DNA of 64,000 nucleotides from positions 1 through 64,000 of the forward strand of contig NZ_MUNO01000012.1 in assembly GCF_002001015.1 (NCBI RefSeq). The letters run 5' to 3'. Both the position numbers and the translations under genes were made by a program. The notes beneath the pieces were generated by a model. The model was not told the DNA's origin. It ran no database searches and was given only the letters and a program-made list of their open reading frames with translations. Shown piece after piece: positions 25,339 to 34,448 of this stretch. Every line of letters begins with the position of its first letter. Positions within the stretch are counted from its first letter, which is position 1. Origin of the DNA: Polaromonas sp. A23. Lineage in GTDB: Bacteria; Pseudomonadota; Gammaproteobacteria; Burkholderiales; Burkholderiaceae_C.

Positions 25339-25760
25339 TCAGGAAAGCAGCAGGCTGGCGGCCTTGGCCTGCAGCTCGGCGGGGAAAGGGCAGGATTTGC
25401 GCGCATGGGTGTCCATGTGTACGCCAAGCAGCGTTGTGACAGCCGCGATCTCACCGGTGTCTTCGTTGCGCATTTCGTGACGGAAGCGGATTTTCTTCTC
25501 ACCCATTTCCAGCACCACAGAGCGGATGCTGACCACATCGCCTGCTTTCAGCTCGCGCCGGTACTCGATGTGCTGGTCTACCGCCGCCATGCCCCGCTGG
25601 TTGGACCGCAGGTAGGAGGGGTGATACCCATCCGCAGGAACAGGTTCCAGGTGGCTTCGTCGAACTTGCCCACGTACCACATCACGTTCATGTGCCCCAC
25701 ATGATCGCAATGCCAAGGATAAACAGCGCCGCGGTAGGTGACTGCTGATTCGTTGTCCAT
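25339..25760 (-). pseudogene. Acyl-CoA thioesterase (hotdog, 4HBT type), interrupted by a frameshift
   Basis: The N-terminal part, read from ATG 25760, contains the hotdog thioesterase motif WHCDHVGHMNVMWYVGKFDEA and then continues to RMGITP. The C-terminal part, SYLRSNQRGMAAVDQHIEYR through KAASLLLS, is in another frame. The break is at 25618-25621, where the coding strand has CCCC. One more C would join the two frames as ITP-SYLR without loss. About 139 residues would be restored, normal for this family. Either a true one-base deletion or a homopolymer sequencing error. It starts only 6 bases after the TAG of the icmF remnant, so it was once directly behind an icmF-like gene. Confidence 0.75.
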
Positions 25761-25766
25761 GAGGCC

Positions 25767-25852
25767 CTACATATTCCGCCGGTACTGCCCCCCAACCTCA
25801 AACAGCGCGTGGGTGATCTGCCCCAATGAGCAGACCCGCACCGCATCCATCA
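25767..25852 (-). pseudogene. Remnant: duplicated 3' end of icmF
   Basis: The 83 bases at 25770-25852 match the last 83 coding bases of icmF (28183-28265) with about 7 mismatches. They encode the same C-terminal residues, ending GGxYRRNM, and close with TAG where icmF has TGA. Similarity stops abruptly at 25853. It marks the left side of a low-GC block that ends at the intact icmF. The rest of the interval to 26105 holds only a CTGAGC/TTCGAC repeat at 25930-25970. Confidence 0.85.
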
Positions 25853-25929
25853 CAGCATCTACCCGGCGGCGTGGCGCCGATTAAAGCTTGTGCGGTGTGT
25901 AACTATTAGCACCGCACCGGTCGGGTTTG

Positions 25930-25970
25930 GCCTGTCCTGAGCAAGGCCGGAGGGCCCTTCGACAGGCCCA
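25930..25970. repeat. Dispersed repeat, family B (CTGAGC / CTTCGACAGG)
   Basis: Contains CCTGTCCTGAGCAAGGCC followed by GGGCCCTTCGACAGGCCCAG, an inverted pair of the widespread TTCGxCCTGAGCxTGTCGAAGGG repeat. Other copies are at 44894-44925 and 52388-52412. It lies just before the unknown gene at 26106. Confidence 0.55.
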
Positions 25971-26105
25971 GTGAACGATAGTAAGTCGTCAGTCATGGGT
26001 TACGTAACGCTCAATAGACTGGCAAAATCTGGTTTGTTGATTGGCTGTCGGGCTTCTTTGCGACGCCCGACAGACTCATGCAGCTGCAAGCGGAGGGAGA
26101 GAAAA

Positions 26106-27116
26106 ATGACGTTCAGGATACTTTCGAAGGCTTTGTTCTGTCTAGCCTTGGGATTGGTATTTGCCTTTCCTTCAAACAGTCAGTCTGGCCCTTACCCGAT
26201 TGTCGCCAGAACGGTATCGGGCAATGTTTTTCCGATAGCCATCTATAGAAACATCCCTGTTGATCAACTGAACAAGCTGTTGATTGATTCATTTTCGGAG
26301 TTCAATTTTTCCTTGCGTGCTGCAAAGAAAGACGCCGATGGTGTCATGGAATTTGAATTTTCATATCCCGTGGACAGAGATGGCACATCCGGTAGTGTCA
26401 TTTTCAAATTCAAAGTAGATGGCACGGTAGTGAACAGGAAATGCATGAATTGTTTCCTGAGAATGGGGCGCCTGCAGGACGAGAAGGAAATAGGGAAATT
26501 GTCCTGGATGGCCCAGTACGAATTAAGCAGCAGGTTGTACCCTGATATTGATCGATCGTATCTGGCAATCAAGAACAAGTCCCAGGCCTACCTAGATCGT
26601 CAACACGGGTTTGACTACAGGAACATATGGGACGGGGAGCGCAATCGCTTCGCCTACGGCAACGTCTACGTCGGCATTAAGTTACCGGATCTGAAACGGG
26701 AGATATCCCGTGCTTTGACGGATTCCGGATTCATCCTGTTGCGCGACAGTAATTCGGTCGTCGATGCGACTGATTCCACCCTGACGTTTTCATTCCCGAT
26801 TGACAGCGGCAAACCAGAAGGTGCGGTTTACGCTATCCAATTCGCGAATCAGTTTGATGTGGGCGGCCTTTGCTACCCTTGCGAAGCGATGCAGATGTAT
26901 GACCCGCACCAAACGTTGCCTCCACTGGGCCTGTCCGCGATGTCCGGCAGGCTGACACTCGCTTCCCGATTCGAGTCTGGCCTGGACCGCGCCTACGATC
27001 AGATCAAGGCGTCAACGGAACGGTATCTTCGGCCGAGAACACAGTTTGTCAGGCCACCAAAGTTGGCTCCGCTGGGCACCCCCCGGCCACGGATCATGCC
27101 CGTTCCTCCGACATGA
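26106..27116 (+). CDS. Secreted protein of unknown function (low-GC island)
   Basis: A 336-residue protein with an N-terminal signal peptide (ILSKALFCLALGLVFAFPSNS). ATG 26106 follows GGAGGGAGAGAAA, a strong ribosome site. Two similar halves can be seen: FxxxRAAKxxxDGVMEFEFSYPVDRDGTSGSVIFKF, and later SNSVVDATDSTLTFSFPID...GAVYAIQF. Each half ends in a cysteine pair (KCMNCF; CYPCE), suggesting a duplicated disulfide-bonded domain. The base composition is clearly lower in GC than that of its flanks, which suggests acquisition by transfer. It overlaps the next gene by 4 bases. No family is recognised. Confidence 0.75.
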   Translation: MTFRILSKALFCLALGLVFAFPSNSQSGPYPIVARTVSGNVFPIAIYRNIPVDQLNKLLIDSFSEFNFSLRAAKKDADGVMEFEFSYPVDRDGTSGSVIFKFKVDGTVVNRKCMNCFLRMGRLQDEKEIGKLSWMAQYELSSRLYPDIDRSYLAIKNKSQAYLDRQHGFDYRNIWDGERNRFAYGNVYVGIKLPDLKREISRALTDSGFILLRDSNSVVDATDSTLTFSFPIDSGKPEGAVYAIQFANQFDVGGLCYPCEAMQMYDPHQTLPPLGLSAMSGRLTLASRFESGLDRAYDQIKASTERYLRPRTQFVRPPKLAPLGTPRPRIMPVPPT

Positions 27117-28177
27117 GCAAGCAATTGCTCGCTGGCATTGGCGTTCGCACTCGTGGCCAATTTCTCTACGGGCCGTGGTTTGACAGGCTGTTTCTCTTCG
27201 GCCCCGTTGGCGTGGCACTGGGCCTTGCGGCCCTGGCGTCAATTTCACCGGAAATTTTCGTAGCGGTGGTGTTGGTTGATATCTGGCTGTTCGCCAGTCC
27301 GCATGTGATTGCGACCTACACCAGGATCGGGCACGACAATGCTCACATCAGAAAACACTGGTTTCTGATTTTTCTCCTGCCGCTCATCGTGCTGGTTCTG
27401 GTCACGATGGTGGCGCTGGCCTTTGAGCTTGGTGGCCTGTTCACGCTGTACTTCATCGCCCAGGCTTACCACGTTACCCGGCAATCGTTTGGCATTTCAA
27501 GAGCGTATCGTCATGTTGACCCGCGCGCAGTTGGAAGTGATCGCCTGTCAGAAGGTCTGATCTACCTCTTGCCTGTTTGGGGCTTGCTGCATCGATGCGC
27601 CACGGTGCCTGACACGTTTTATGGCTATCCCATTTATCTTCCGAGTGTTCCTACCGTATTTGCAGCTGCAATAGGCGTCGTGGCCGTGTTGGCGTTTGCA
27701 TGGTGGGTGTATCGGCAAGTACGGCTTGCATTGATTGGGCAGCTCAACGCGGGCCACAGCTTGTTTGTAGCGTCGCATCTGCTCGTCACCGCAGTCGCTT
27801 ATCTGTGGGTGACGGACATCACGTTGGGGTGGCTGGCGGTCAACATCTGGCACAACTTGCAGTACCTGCTATTTGTATGGATGCAGAACGTTCGTCGTGA
27901 TGCGCAGTTCGACCTCCAAGACATTCAGAGCCTGAAAAGTCCAATCAAAAACGCGGGTAAGTATCTTGCCGTTTGTCTAATACTGGGGATTGCGATGTAC
28001 CAAGCGCTTAACGTGGCTGGGCAACAACTGATCTGGTTGGGGCTGCCGACGGTGTTCATCTTGCATTTCACTGTCAATTTTCACCACTATCTGGTGGATG
28101 GCGTGATCTGGAAGAGGTGCAAACAAACGGCCGAGCTGCCGAGCCTGATGCCAGCGTCGTCAAGGTCTGCGATTTAG
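27113..28177 (+). CDS. Multi-pass membrane protein with conserved His motifs, function unknown
   Basis: A 354-residue integral membrane protein with about eight hydrophobic helices. Histidine-bearing motifs recur near the membrane boundaries: SPHVIATYTRIGHDNAHIRKH, QAYHVTRQSFGISR, VNIWHNLQYL and FTVNFHHYLVDGVIWK. Such a pattern can form a di-metal site, as in membrane desaturases or hydroxylases, but the spacing does not fit the classical eight-His pattern, so this is only a possibility. It is translationally coupled to the secreted-protein gene upstream (ATGA overlap), so the two probably act together. Its stop lies 2 bases from the end of icmF on the opposite strand. Confidence 0.75.
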   Translation: MSKQLLAGIGVRTRGQFLYGPWFDRLFLFGPVGVALGLAALASISPEIFVAVVLVDIWLFASPHVIATYTRIGHDNAHIRKHWFLIFLLPLIVLVLVTMVALAFELGGLFTLYFIAQAYHVTRQSFGISRAYRHVDPRAVGSDRLSEGLIYLLPVWGLLHRCATVPDTFYGYPIYLPSVPTVFAAAIGVVAVLAFAWWVYRQVRLALIGQLNAGHSLFVASHLLVTAVAYLWVTDITLGWLAVNIWHNLQYLLFVWMQNVRRDAQFDLQDIQSLKSPIKNAGKYLAVCLILGIAMYQALNVAGQQLIWLGLPTVFILHFTVNFHHYLVDGVIWKRCKQTAELPSLMPASSRSAI

Positions 28178-28179
28178 AG

Positions 28180-31100
28180 TCACATATTCCGCCGGTATTG
28201 CCCACCCACCTCAAACAACGCGTGGGTGATCTGCCCCAGTGAGCAGACGCGCACCGCGTCCATCAGCACCTCAAACACGTTGTCGTTGGCAATCACTGCC
28301 TGCTGCAGGCGCTTGAGCATGGCCGGGGATTCTTTGGCGTGGTGCTGGTGGAAGTCTTGCAGGCGTTTGAGCTGGCCCTGCTTTTCCTCTTCGGTGGAGC
28401 GTGCCAGTTCCAGCTTGTCCTGCACCGCGTCGCCATGCGGGTTGCGGAAGGTGTTGACGCCGATGATGGGTAGCTCGCCGGTGTGTTTGAGCATCTCGTA
28501 ATGCATGGACTCGTCCTGGATGCGCCCGCGCTGGTAGCCGGTTTCCATGGCGCCCAGCACGCCGCCGCGTTCGGCAATGCGCTCGAATTCGGCCAGTACC
28601 GCTTCTTCCAGCAGCTCGGTGAGCTCTTCGATGATGAAGGCGCCCTGTGACGGGTTCTCATTTTTGGCCAGGCCCCATTCGCGGTTGATGATGAGCTGGA
28701 TCGCCATCGCGCGGCGCACCGATTCTTCCGTTGGCGTGGTGATGGCTTCGTCAAACGCGTTGGTATGCAGGGAGTTGCAGTTGTCGTAAATTGCGATCAG
28801 TGCCTGCAGCGTGGTGCGTATGTCGTTGAACTGGATTTCCTGGGCATGCAGGCTGCGGCCCGAGGTCTGGATGTGGTACTTCAGCTTCTGGCTGCGTTCG
28901 TTGGCACCATATTTTTCCTTCATGGCAACCGCCCAGATGCGGCGGGCGACACGGCCCATCACCGTGTACTCCGGGTCCATGCCGTTGCTGAAGAAGAAGG
29001 AAAGATTAGGCGCGAAGTCGTCGATGTGCATGCCGCGCGCCAGGTAGGCTTCGACAAAGGTGAAACCGTTGGACAGCGTGAAGGCCAGCTGCGAGATCGG
29101 GTTGGCACCGGCTTCGGCGATGTGGTAACCGCTGATGGACACACTGTAGAAATTGCGCACGCGGTTGTGCACAAAGTATTGCGCTATGTCACCCATCACT
29201 TTCAGGCTGAACTCGGTCGAGAAGATGCAGGTGTTTTGGCCCTGGTCTTCCTTGAGGATGTCGGCCTGCACTGTGCCGCGAACGTTCTCCTGCACCCACT
29301 CGCGGATTTTTTCGAGTTCTGTCGGCGTCGGATCGCGGTCGTTGTCTTTTTTGAACTTGTCCAGGTTTTGGTCAATGGCGGTGTTCATGAACATCGCCAG
29401 GATGGTGGGGGCCGGGCCGTTGATGGTCATGCTGACAGACGTGCTCGGGCTGCACAGATCGAACCCGTCGTACAGCACTTTCATGTCATCCAGCGTTGCA
29501 ATCGACACGCCGCTGTTGCCGACCTTGCCGTAGATGTCGGGCCGCAGGTCGGGGTCGTTGCCGTACAGCGTGACGGAATCAAAGGCCGTGCTCAGGCGCT
29601 TGGCGGCCATGCCCTGGCTGAGCAGTTTGAAGCGCGTGTTGGTGCGAAACGCATCGCCTTCGCCGGCAAACATGCGCGTCGGGTCTTCGCCCTCGCGCTT
29701 GAAGGCAAAGGTACCGGCGGTGTAGGGGTAGCTTCCTGGCACGTTGTCCAGCATCAGCCACTTGAGGATTTCGCCGTTGTCTTCGTATTGCGGCAGCGCC
29801 ACCTTGCGGATGGTGGTGCCAGACAGCGATTTGGTGGTCAGCGCCGTGCGGATTTCCTTGTCGCGGATCTTCACCACATATTCTTCGCCGGCGTAGGCCT
29901 GCTGCATGTCGGGCCACTGGGCCAGCAGTTGCCGCGCATCGCTGTCCATGCGGGCTTTGCGCTTGCCTGCCAGGTCCAGCGCTGCCTCGGCGGCGGGCGC
30001 GCGATCTGGCTTGTCGATCTTCAGCATGGCGGCCGCGGCTTGCAGCTGCTGCACTTCGCGCGCCAGCTTGGCTTGTTCGCGGGCGCGCTTTTTGTAGCCG
30101 CGCACGGTGTCGCTGATCTCGGCCAGGTAGCGCGTGCGTGCGGCAGGCACCACCGGCGTCTGGTTGGTGCTGTGCCGCACATCGACTATAGGCAAGCTGC
30201 CTTCGGCCAACTTCAAACCAAGCTCTGCCAGGCGCGGTTTGAGGGCTTGGTACAAGGCGGTGACACCATCGTCATTGAAACGCGCGGCCATGGTGCCGAA
30301 CACCGGCATCTGGTCGGGTGCGGTACCCCAGGCTTCCTTGTTGCGCTGGACCTGCTTGGCCACGTCGCGCAGCGCGTCGAGCGAGCCTTTTCGGTCAAAC
30401 TTGTTGATGGCCACAAACTCGGCGAAGTCCAGCATGTCTATCTTCTCAAGCTGGCTGGCGGCGCCGAATTCGGGCGTCATCACATACATGGGGACATCCA
30501 CATGCGGCACGATGGCGGCATCACCCTGGCCGATGCCTGATGTCTCTACCACGATCAGGTCAAAGCCGGCCACCTTGCAGGCAGCGATGACTTCGGGAAG
30601 TGCCTTGCTGATCTCGCTTCCGAATTCGCGTGTCGCCAGCGATCGCATGAAAACGCGGGAGCCCTGGCTCCACGGGCTGATGGCATTCATGCGGATGCGG
30701 TCGCCAAGCAGGGCGCCGCCGCTCTTGCGCCGCGAAGGGTCGATGCTGATGACGGCCACGCGCAGCTGGTCGTTCTGGTCCAGCCGCAGGCGGCGTATCA
30801 GCTCATCGGTCAGTGAAGACTTGCCGGCGCCGCCGGTGCCGGTGATGCCCAGTACCGGTATCTTTTTGATAGCAGCTTGCGCCCGTAGCGCCTGGACAAA
30901 AGCCCCATCTGCTCTATCGTTTTCAAGCGCGGTAATCAGTTGTGCCAGCGCCCGCCAGGCCATTTCACCGTGGCCTTCAATGGCTTTGATGTCTGCAGGT
31001 GCAAAACCGGTCAGGTCCTTGTCGCAGCGCATGACCATCTCGCCAATCATGCCGGCCAGACCCATCTTCTGGCCGTCTTCGGGGCTGTAGATGCGCGAGA

Positions 31101-31473
31101 CGCCGTAGGCATGCAGCTCGCGAATCTCCGGCGGCACAATCACGCCGCCGCCGCCGCCGAACACCTGGATGTGCTGGCCGCCTCGGCTTTTGAGCAGGTC
31201 GACCATGTACTTGAAGTACTCGACGTGCCCGCCCTGGTAGGAGCTGATGGCAATGCCCTGCGCATCTTCCTGCAGCGCCGCCGTCACCACCTCATCAACA
31301 CTGCGGTTGTGCCCCAGGTGAATCACTTCGGCGCCCATGCCCTGCAAAATCCGCCGCATGATGTTGATGGCGGCGTCATGGCCGTCGAACAGGCTGGCGG
31401 CGGTCACAAAACGCACCTTGTGCGTGGGGCGGTAGCTGGCAAGGGCCTTGAATTCGGCGGACAGGTCGGTCAT
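28180..31473 (-). CDS. icmF: Fused isobutyryl-CoA mutase with G-protein chaperone domain
   Basis: A 1097-residue protein with the IcmF order. The cobalamin-binding domain is at residues 1-150 ([19 protein letters not shown]). The MeaB-like GTPase chaperone spans about 205-480 ([12 protein letters not shown]alker A), and the mutase barrel runs from about 540 to the end. At the two positions that separate isobutyryl- from methylmalonyl-CoA mutases, it has Phe (RMFAGEG; Tyr in MCM) and Gln (GQNTCIF; Arg in MCM), which supports interconversion of isobutyryl- and n-butyryl-CoA. A family A repeat lies inside the coding sequence at the domain linker. The ppk2 gene is 49 bases upstream on the same strand. 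Confidence 0.95.
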   Translation of the reverse strand: MTDLSAEFKALASYRPTHKVRFVTAASLFDGHDAAINIMRRILQGMGAEVIHLGHNRSVDEVVTAALQEDAQGIAISSYQGGHVEYFKYMVDLLKSRGGQHIQVFGGGGGVIVPPEIRELHAYGVSRIYSPEDGQKMGLAGMIGEMVMRCDKDLTGFAPADIKAIEGHGEMAWRALAQLITALENDRADGAFVQALRAQAAIKKIPVLGITGTGGAGKSSLTDELIRRLRLDQNDQLRVAVISIDPSRRKSGGALLGDRIRMNAISPWSQGSRVFMRSLATREFGSEISKALPEVIAACKVAGFDLIVVETSGIGQGDAAIVPHVDVPMYVMTPEFGAASQLEKIDMLDFAEFVAINKFDRKGSLDALRDVAKQVQRNKEAWGTAPDQMPVFGTMAARFNDDGVTALYQALKPRLAELGLKLAEGSLPIVDVRHSTNQTPVVPAARTRYLAEISDTVRGYKKRAREQAKLAREVQQLQAAAAMLKIDKPDRAPAAEAALDLAGKRKARMDSDARQLLAQWPDMQQAYAGEEYVVKIRDKEIRTALTTKSLSGTTIRKVALPQYEDNGEILKWLMLDNVPGSYPYTAGTFAFKREGEDPTRMFAGEGDAFRTNTRFKLLSQGMAAKRLSTAFDSVTLYGNDPDLRPDIYGKVGNSGVSIATLDDMKVLYDGFDLCSPSTSVSMTINGPAPTILAMFMNTAIDQNLDKFKKDNDRDPTPTELEKIREWVQENVRGTVQADILKEDQGQNTCIFSTEFSLKVMGDIAQYFVHNRVRNFYSVSISGYHIAEAGANPISQLAFTLSNGFTFVEAYLARGMHIDDFAPNLSFFFSNGMDPEYTVMGRVARRIWAVAMKEKYGANERSQKLKYHIQTSGRSLHAQEIQFNDIRTTLQALIAIYDNCNSLHTNAFDEAITTPTEESVRRAMAIQLIINREWGLAKNENPSQGAFIIEELTELLEEAVLAEFERIAERGGVLGAMETGYQRGRIQDESMHYEMLKHTGELPIIGVNTFRNPHGDAVQDKLELARSTEEEKQGQLKRLQDFHQHHAKESPAMLKRLQQAVIANDNVFEVLMDAVRVCSLGQITHALFEVGGQYRRNM
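30868..30904 (+). repeat. Family A repeat inside icmF
   Basis: The + strand reads GATAGCAGCTTGCGCCCGTAGCG...AAAGCC, matching the ATAGCTGCTTGCGCCCGT half of the dispersed repeat. On the coding strand it supplies in-frame codons near residues 190-202 ([15 protein letters not shown]), in the linker between the cobalamin-binding and GTPase domains. An inserted repeat that stayed in frame is the simplest explanation. Confidence 0.6.
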
Positions 31474-31522
31474 GGCGGTGCTCTTTAGGAGGAGTTGTCT
31501 CGTGGCTTGGGTGCCGGAGTGG

Positions 31523-32368
31523 TTATTCGATCTTCAGTCCGGCCAGCGCCGGATCGTCAGGCGGATAGCGCAGGTCCAGCGACTTCAGTTTGTCGCGCAC
31601 CAGCGTGGCCACCATCAGGTTGCGGTGGGTCTTGGAGTCGGCGGGCACCACGGTCCAGGGCGCCCAGGAGGTGCTGGTCGCGCCCAGCAGCGCTTCGTAG
31701 GCTTTCTGGTAGTCGGCCCACTGCTTGCGTACTGCCAGGTCGCCCATGCTGAATTTCCAGCGTTTGGTCGGGTCATCGATTCGTTCCTGCAGGCGTTTTC
31801 CCTGTTCCTCGAAGCTGATGTGCAGCATGAACTTGAGGATCACCATGCCGGTTTCAGCCAGCATGCGTTCGAACTCGTTGATGTGGGCAAGACGTTGCGC
31901 GGTCTGCTCTGGGCTGATCCAGCCCTGGACCACCGGAACTAGCACGTCTTCGTAGTGGCTGCGGTTAAAAATCATGGTCTCGCCCGCTCCGGGCATCTGG
32001 CGATGGATTCGCCAAAGGTAGTCGTGTGCCCGCTCTTCCTCGCTCGGTGCCTTCCAGCCCACGGTGTGGACGCCCAGCGGACTGGTTCGTCCGAACACGG
32101 CGCGAATCGTGCCGTCCTTGCCGGAGGTGTCCGTGCCCTGAAGCAGGACCAGCAGCTTGTAGCGCCTGTCGGCAAAAAACAGGTTCTGAAGACCGTCAAG
32201 CTCGCTCGCCAGAGCTTCCACGGTGGCCTTGTCCGCTTCCTTGTCTCCACTCGACAAGGGCTTGGCCGAAGCCTTGAGTCCGGACAGCCCAAACGGCCGG
32301 CCCCGCCCGGTGGTGGGCGGTTGCCAGGGGGCCAGCAGGGCCGCGCGCTTGCTGTTGCCGTTGGACAT
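31523..32368 (-). CDS. ppk2: Polyphosphate kinase 2 family protein
   Basis: A 281-residue PPK2-family kinase, transferring phosphate between polyphosphate and nucleotides. Walker A is [16 protein letters not shown], the lid/acceptor region is [14 protein letters not shown], and the C-terminal motif is [16 protein letters not shown]. The length is that of one-domain PPK2 enzymes that phosphorylate AMP/ADP; subclass cannot be fixed by eye. ATG 32368 has GGAGAAGCC upstream; the longer frame would run through the palindrome at 32386-32411. That palindrome, 18 bases before the start codon, is a likely operator. icmF follows and may be cotranscribed. Confidence 0.9.
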   Translation of the reverse strand: MSNGNSKRAALLAPWQPPTTGRGRPFGLSGLKASAKPLSSGDKEADKATVEALASELDGLQNLFFADRRYKLLVLLQGTDTSGKDGTIRAVFGRTSPLGVHTVGWKAPSEEERAHDYLWRIHRQMPGAGETMIFNRSHYEDVLVPVVQGWISPEQTAQRLAHINEFERMLAETGMVILKFMLHISFEEQGKRLQERIDDPTKRWKFSMGDLAVRKQWADYQKAYEALLGATSTSWAPWTVVPADSKTHRNLMVATLVRDKLKSLDLRYPPDDPALAGLKIE

Positions 32369-32385
32369 GGCTTCTCCGTGTGGAT

Positions 32386-32411
32386 GATTGACGTTTACGT
32401 AAACGTCAATC
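32386..32411. promoter_or_regulatory. Perfect 26-bp palindrome upstream of ppk2-icmF
   Basis: A perfect inverted repeat with arm GATTGACGTTTAC and no spacer, centred 30 bases upstream of the ppk2 start codon. Perfect symmetry over 26 bases is far more than expected by chance. The TTTACGTAAA core resembles what I recall of LiuR-type (MerR family) operators for branched-chain amino acid genes. That would fit regulation of icmF (isobutyryl-CoA), but the identification is tentative. Confidence 0.7.
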
Positions 32412-32423
32412 TTACCGTTTTTC

Positions 32424-32450
32424 CAAAACAAAAGGGGCGCGCGCCCCTTT
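32424..32450 (-). terminator. Rho-independent terminator of the TRAP operon
   Basis: The perfect stem AAAGGGGCGC/GCGCCCCTTT is followed on the minus strand by TTGTTTT. It lies 28 bases after the stop of the DctM gene and separates the TRAP operon from the ppk2 control region. Confidence 0.8.
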
Positions 32451-32477
32451 GCTTGCCGACAGGTGGGTGGCGCCCGC

Positions 32478-34448
32478 TTATTTGTACAGCAATTGGGGCA
32501 ACCACAGACCGATGGCAGGGAACTGGTACAGCAACACAATGGCCAACAACTGAATCGCCATAAATGGCAGCATACCGGCGAAAATCTGGTTCAGTGTCAC
32601 GTGTTTGGGTGCCACGCCTTTCAGGTAAAACGCGGCCATGGCCACCGGCGGGCTCAGAAAGGCCGTCTGCAGGTTCAATGCCACCAGCAAGCCGAAGAAC
32701 AAGGGGTCTACCCCGAAGTTGTCGAGTAGCGGGATGAAGATTGGCATGAAGATCACGATAATCTCGGTCCATTCCAGCGGCCAGCCCAGAATGAAAATGA
32801 TCGCCTGGCTCATCACCAGAAACTGGGTTTTGCTCAGGTTCATGCTGAGCACCCAGTTCTCGACCAGGTCCTGGCCACCCAGCAGGGCGAAAGCCGCGGA
32901 GAAGATGGCCGAGCCGACAAACAGCCAGCACACCATGGCCGAGGTCTTGGCGGTCAGGAAAACCGACTCCTGAAGCACCGAGAGGGTCAGGCGCTTGTAG
33001 GCGATAGCCAGAACAAAGCCGCCCAGTGCACCCATCGCCGCTGCTTCCGTAGGCGTGGCCAGCCCCATCACGATGGACCCGAGCACCGAGATGATAAGAA
33101 TCATCAGCGGGAAAAAGGAGGTCAGGAGCATCTTGAAGATTTCCAGCCGCGCAAAACTCAGGAACAGATAGAAGAGGGCGACCAGCGCGCCGAGAATGGC
33201 AAAGCAGACCCACCACCAAGTGGGTGCGTCGCGTGTGGTCACGCCAGCAGGTGGCTTGTCGGCGCTGGCCGTGGCAGCGGCCGGAGGTTCGGCCACACCC
33301 GCGGCCGCCGGCGCAGCGGGGGCTTCGGCGCCGGGAGGCTCCTTGACCTCGTCCCCTGACGGCGGCTCCTGCAGGCTGCCTTCGGCGGGAGGTTCCTTGA
33401 GGCCGCCCTCGGCGGGAGGCTCCCGCAAGCCACCTGCATCAGGGGTGGACGCTCCTGACGGGCTGGAGGCGCCTATTTGCTGGATGTCGTAGACCGCCTC
33501 GGCTTGAACGATGGTGACTGCCCGGTAGCTGGTCACGAGCACCAAAAGGAAGAGCAAACCCGGCAGCACAACAATTGCCAGTTGGCGCAGGATATGGCCG
33601 AGCGGAACGTCCGCGTTGCGTTTTCCCTTGAGTGCACCGAAGAGGCCTGTCAGCGCGTATTTGTCCGTGCCGGTGGTGAGTTGTTGCGTCAACGGAGGCA
33701 GGGTGACGACCCGGTCTGCGGCCGACAGGGGAGGCGCCCATTGCGGCTTGAGCTTGGCAACCAGGATCACATAAACGATGTACAAACCTGTCAGCATCAG
33801 CCCGGGGAAAAATGCACCGGCGTAAAGTTGCACCACGGAAACGCCAGCCGTTGCACCATAGACGATCAGCAACACCGAAGGTGGAATCAGGATGCCCAGG
33901 CAACCGCCCGCCGTGATGGCGCCGGCCGCCAGCGGAACGCTGTACCCGGCACGCAACATCGCCGGCAATGCCAGCAAGCCCATCAGCGTCACCACGGCCC
34001 CCACGATGCCGGTGGCCGTGGCAAAAATTGCGCAGGTCACGAGGGTGGCGACAGCCAGCGAACCCGGAATCCGCGCCATCGCCAGGTGCAGACTCTTGAA
34101 AAGTTTTTCAATCAGGTTGGCGCGCTCGACCAGGTAGCCCATGAAGACAAACAGCGGTATGGCGATCAGCACATCGCTGGCCATGGTCTTGTAGGCGGCC
34201 TGGACCATCAGGTCCAGTGTTTTGGTGGTGTCCCGGTTGTAGGCCAGCCAGGTAAATATCATGCCCATGCCCATCAGTGTGAAGGCCGTGGGAAAGCCCA
34301 GCATGATGGCGGTCACCACCAGGCACAGCATCAGCAGGCCCAAATGGCCATTGTTGATTTTTTCGACACTCAGAAGCAGGGTGGCGGCGCCGATAACGAC
34401 GAGTGCCATGAAGGTCAGGCCGAACCAGAGTTCCTTGCGGATCTTCAT
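32478..34448 (-). CDS. TRAP transporter large permease (DctM) with Pro/Glu-rich insertion
   Basis: A 656-residue DctM-type permease with many hydrophobic helices; family members are commonly around 430-450. Typical DctM segments are FPTAFTLMGMGMIFTWL, PLFVFMGYLVERANL and GGCLGILIPPSVLLIVYGA in the first half, and LGSIVMGLATPTEAAAMGALG later. Residues about 325-405 (bases about 33230-33480) are an inserted low-complexity loop. It contains four imperfect units of the type GLxEPPAEG, then Ala/Pro-rich sequence. The gene overlaps DctQ upstream by 4 bases. It couples substrate import to a sodium or proton gradient with DctQ and the binding protein. Confidence 0.9.
   Translation of the reverse strand: MKIRKELWFGLTFMALVVIGAATLLLSVEKINNGHLGLLMLCLVVTAIMLGFPTAFTLMGMGMIFTWLAYNRDTTKTLDLMVQAAYKTMASDVLIAIPLFVFMGYLVERANLIEKLFKSLHLAMARIPGSLAVATLVTCAIFATATGIVGAVVTLMGLLALPAMLRAGYSVPLAAGAITAGGCLGILIPPSVLLIVYGATAGVSVVQLYAGAFFPGLMLTGLYIVYVILVAKLKPQWAPPLSAADRVVTLPPLTQQLTTGTDKYALTGLFGALKGKRNADVPLGHILRQLAIVVLPGLLFLLVLVTSYRAVTIVQAEAVYDIQQIGASSPSGASTPDAGGLREPPAEGGLKEPPAEGSLQEPPSGDEVKEPPGAEAPAAPAAAGVAEPPAAATASADKPPAGVTTRDAPTWWWVCFAILGALVALFYLFLSFARLEIFKMLLTSFFPLMILIISVLGSIVMGLATPTEAAAMGALGGFVLAIAYKRLTLSVLQESVFLTAKTSAMVCWLFVGSAIFSAAFALLGGQDLVENWVLSMNLSKTQFLVMSQAIIFILGWPLEWTEIIVIFMPIFIPLLDNFGVDPLFFGLLVALNLQTAFLSPPVAMAAFYLKGVAPKHVTLNQIFAGMLPFMAIQLLAIVLLYQFPAIGLWLPQLLYK

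Noticed and set aside
25853..28177. Transposon or prophage as the origin of the low-GC block
   Set aside because: No transposase, integrase, terminal inverted repeats or phage genes are visible; only the duplicated icmF tail supports integration.
28765..30540. A 591-codon open frame antisense to icmF
   Set aside because: icmF is fully supported by domains along its length; the antisense translation has only composition typical of a shadow frame.
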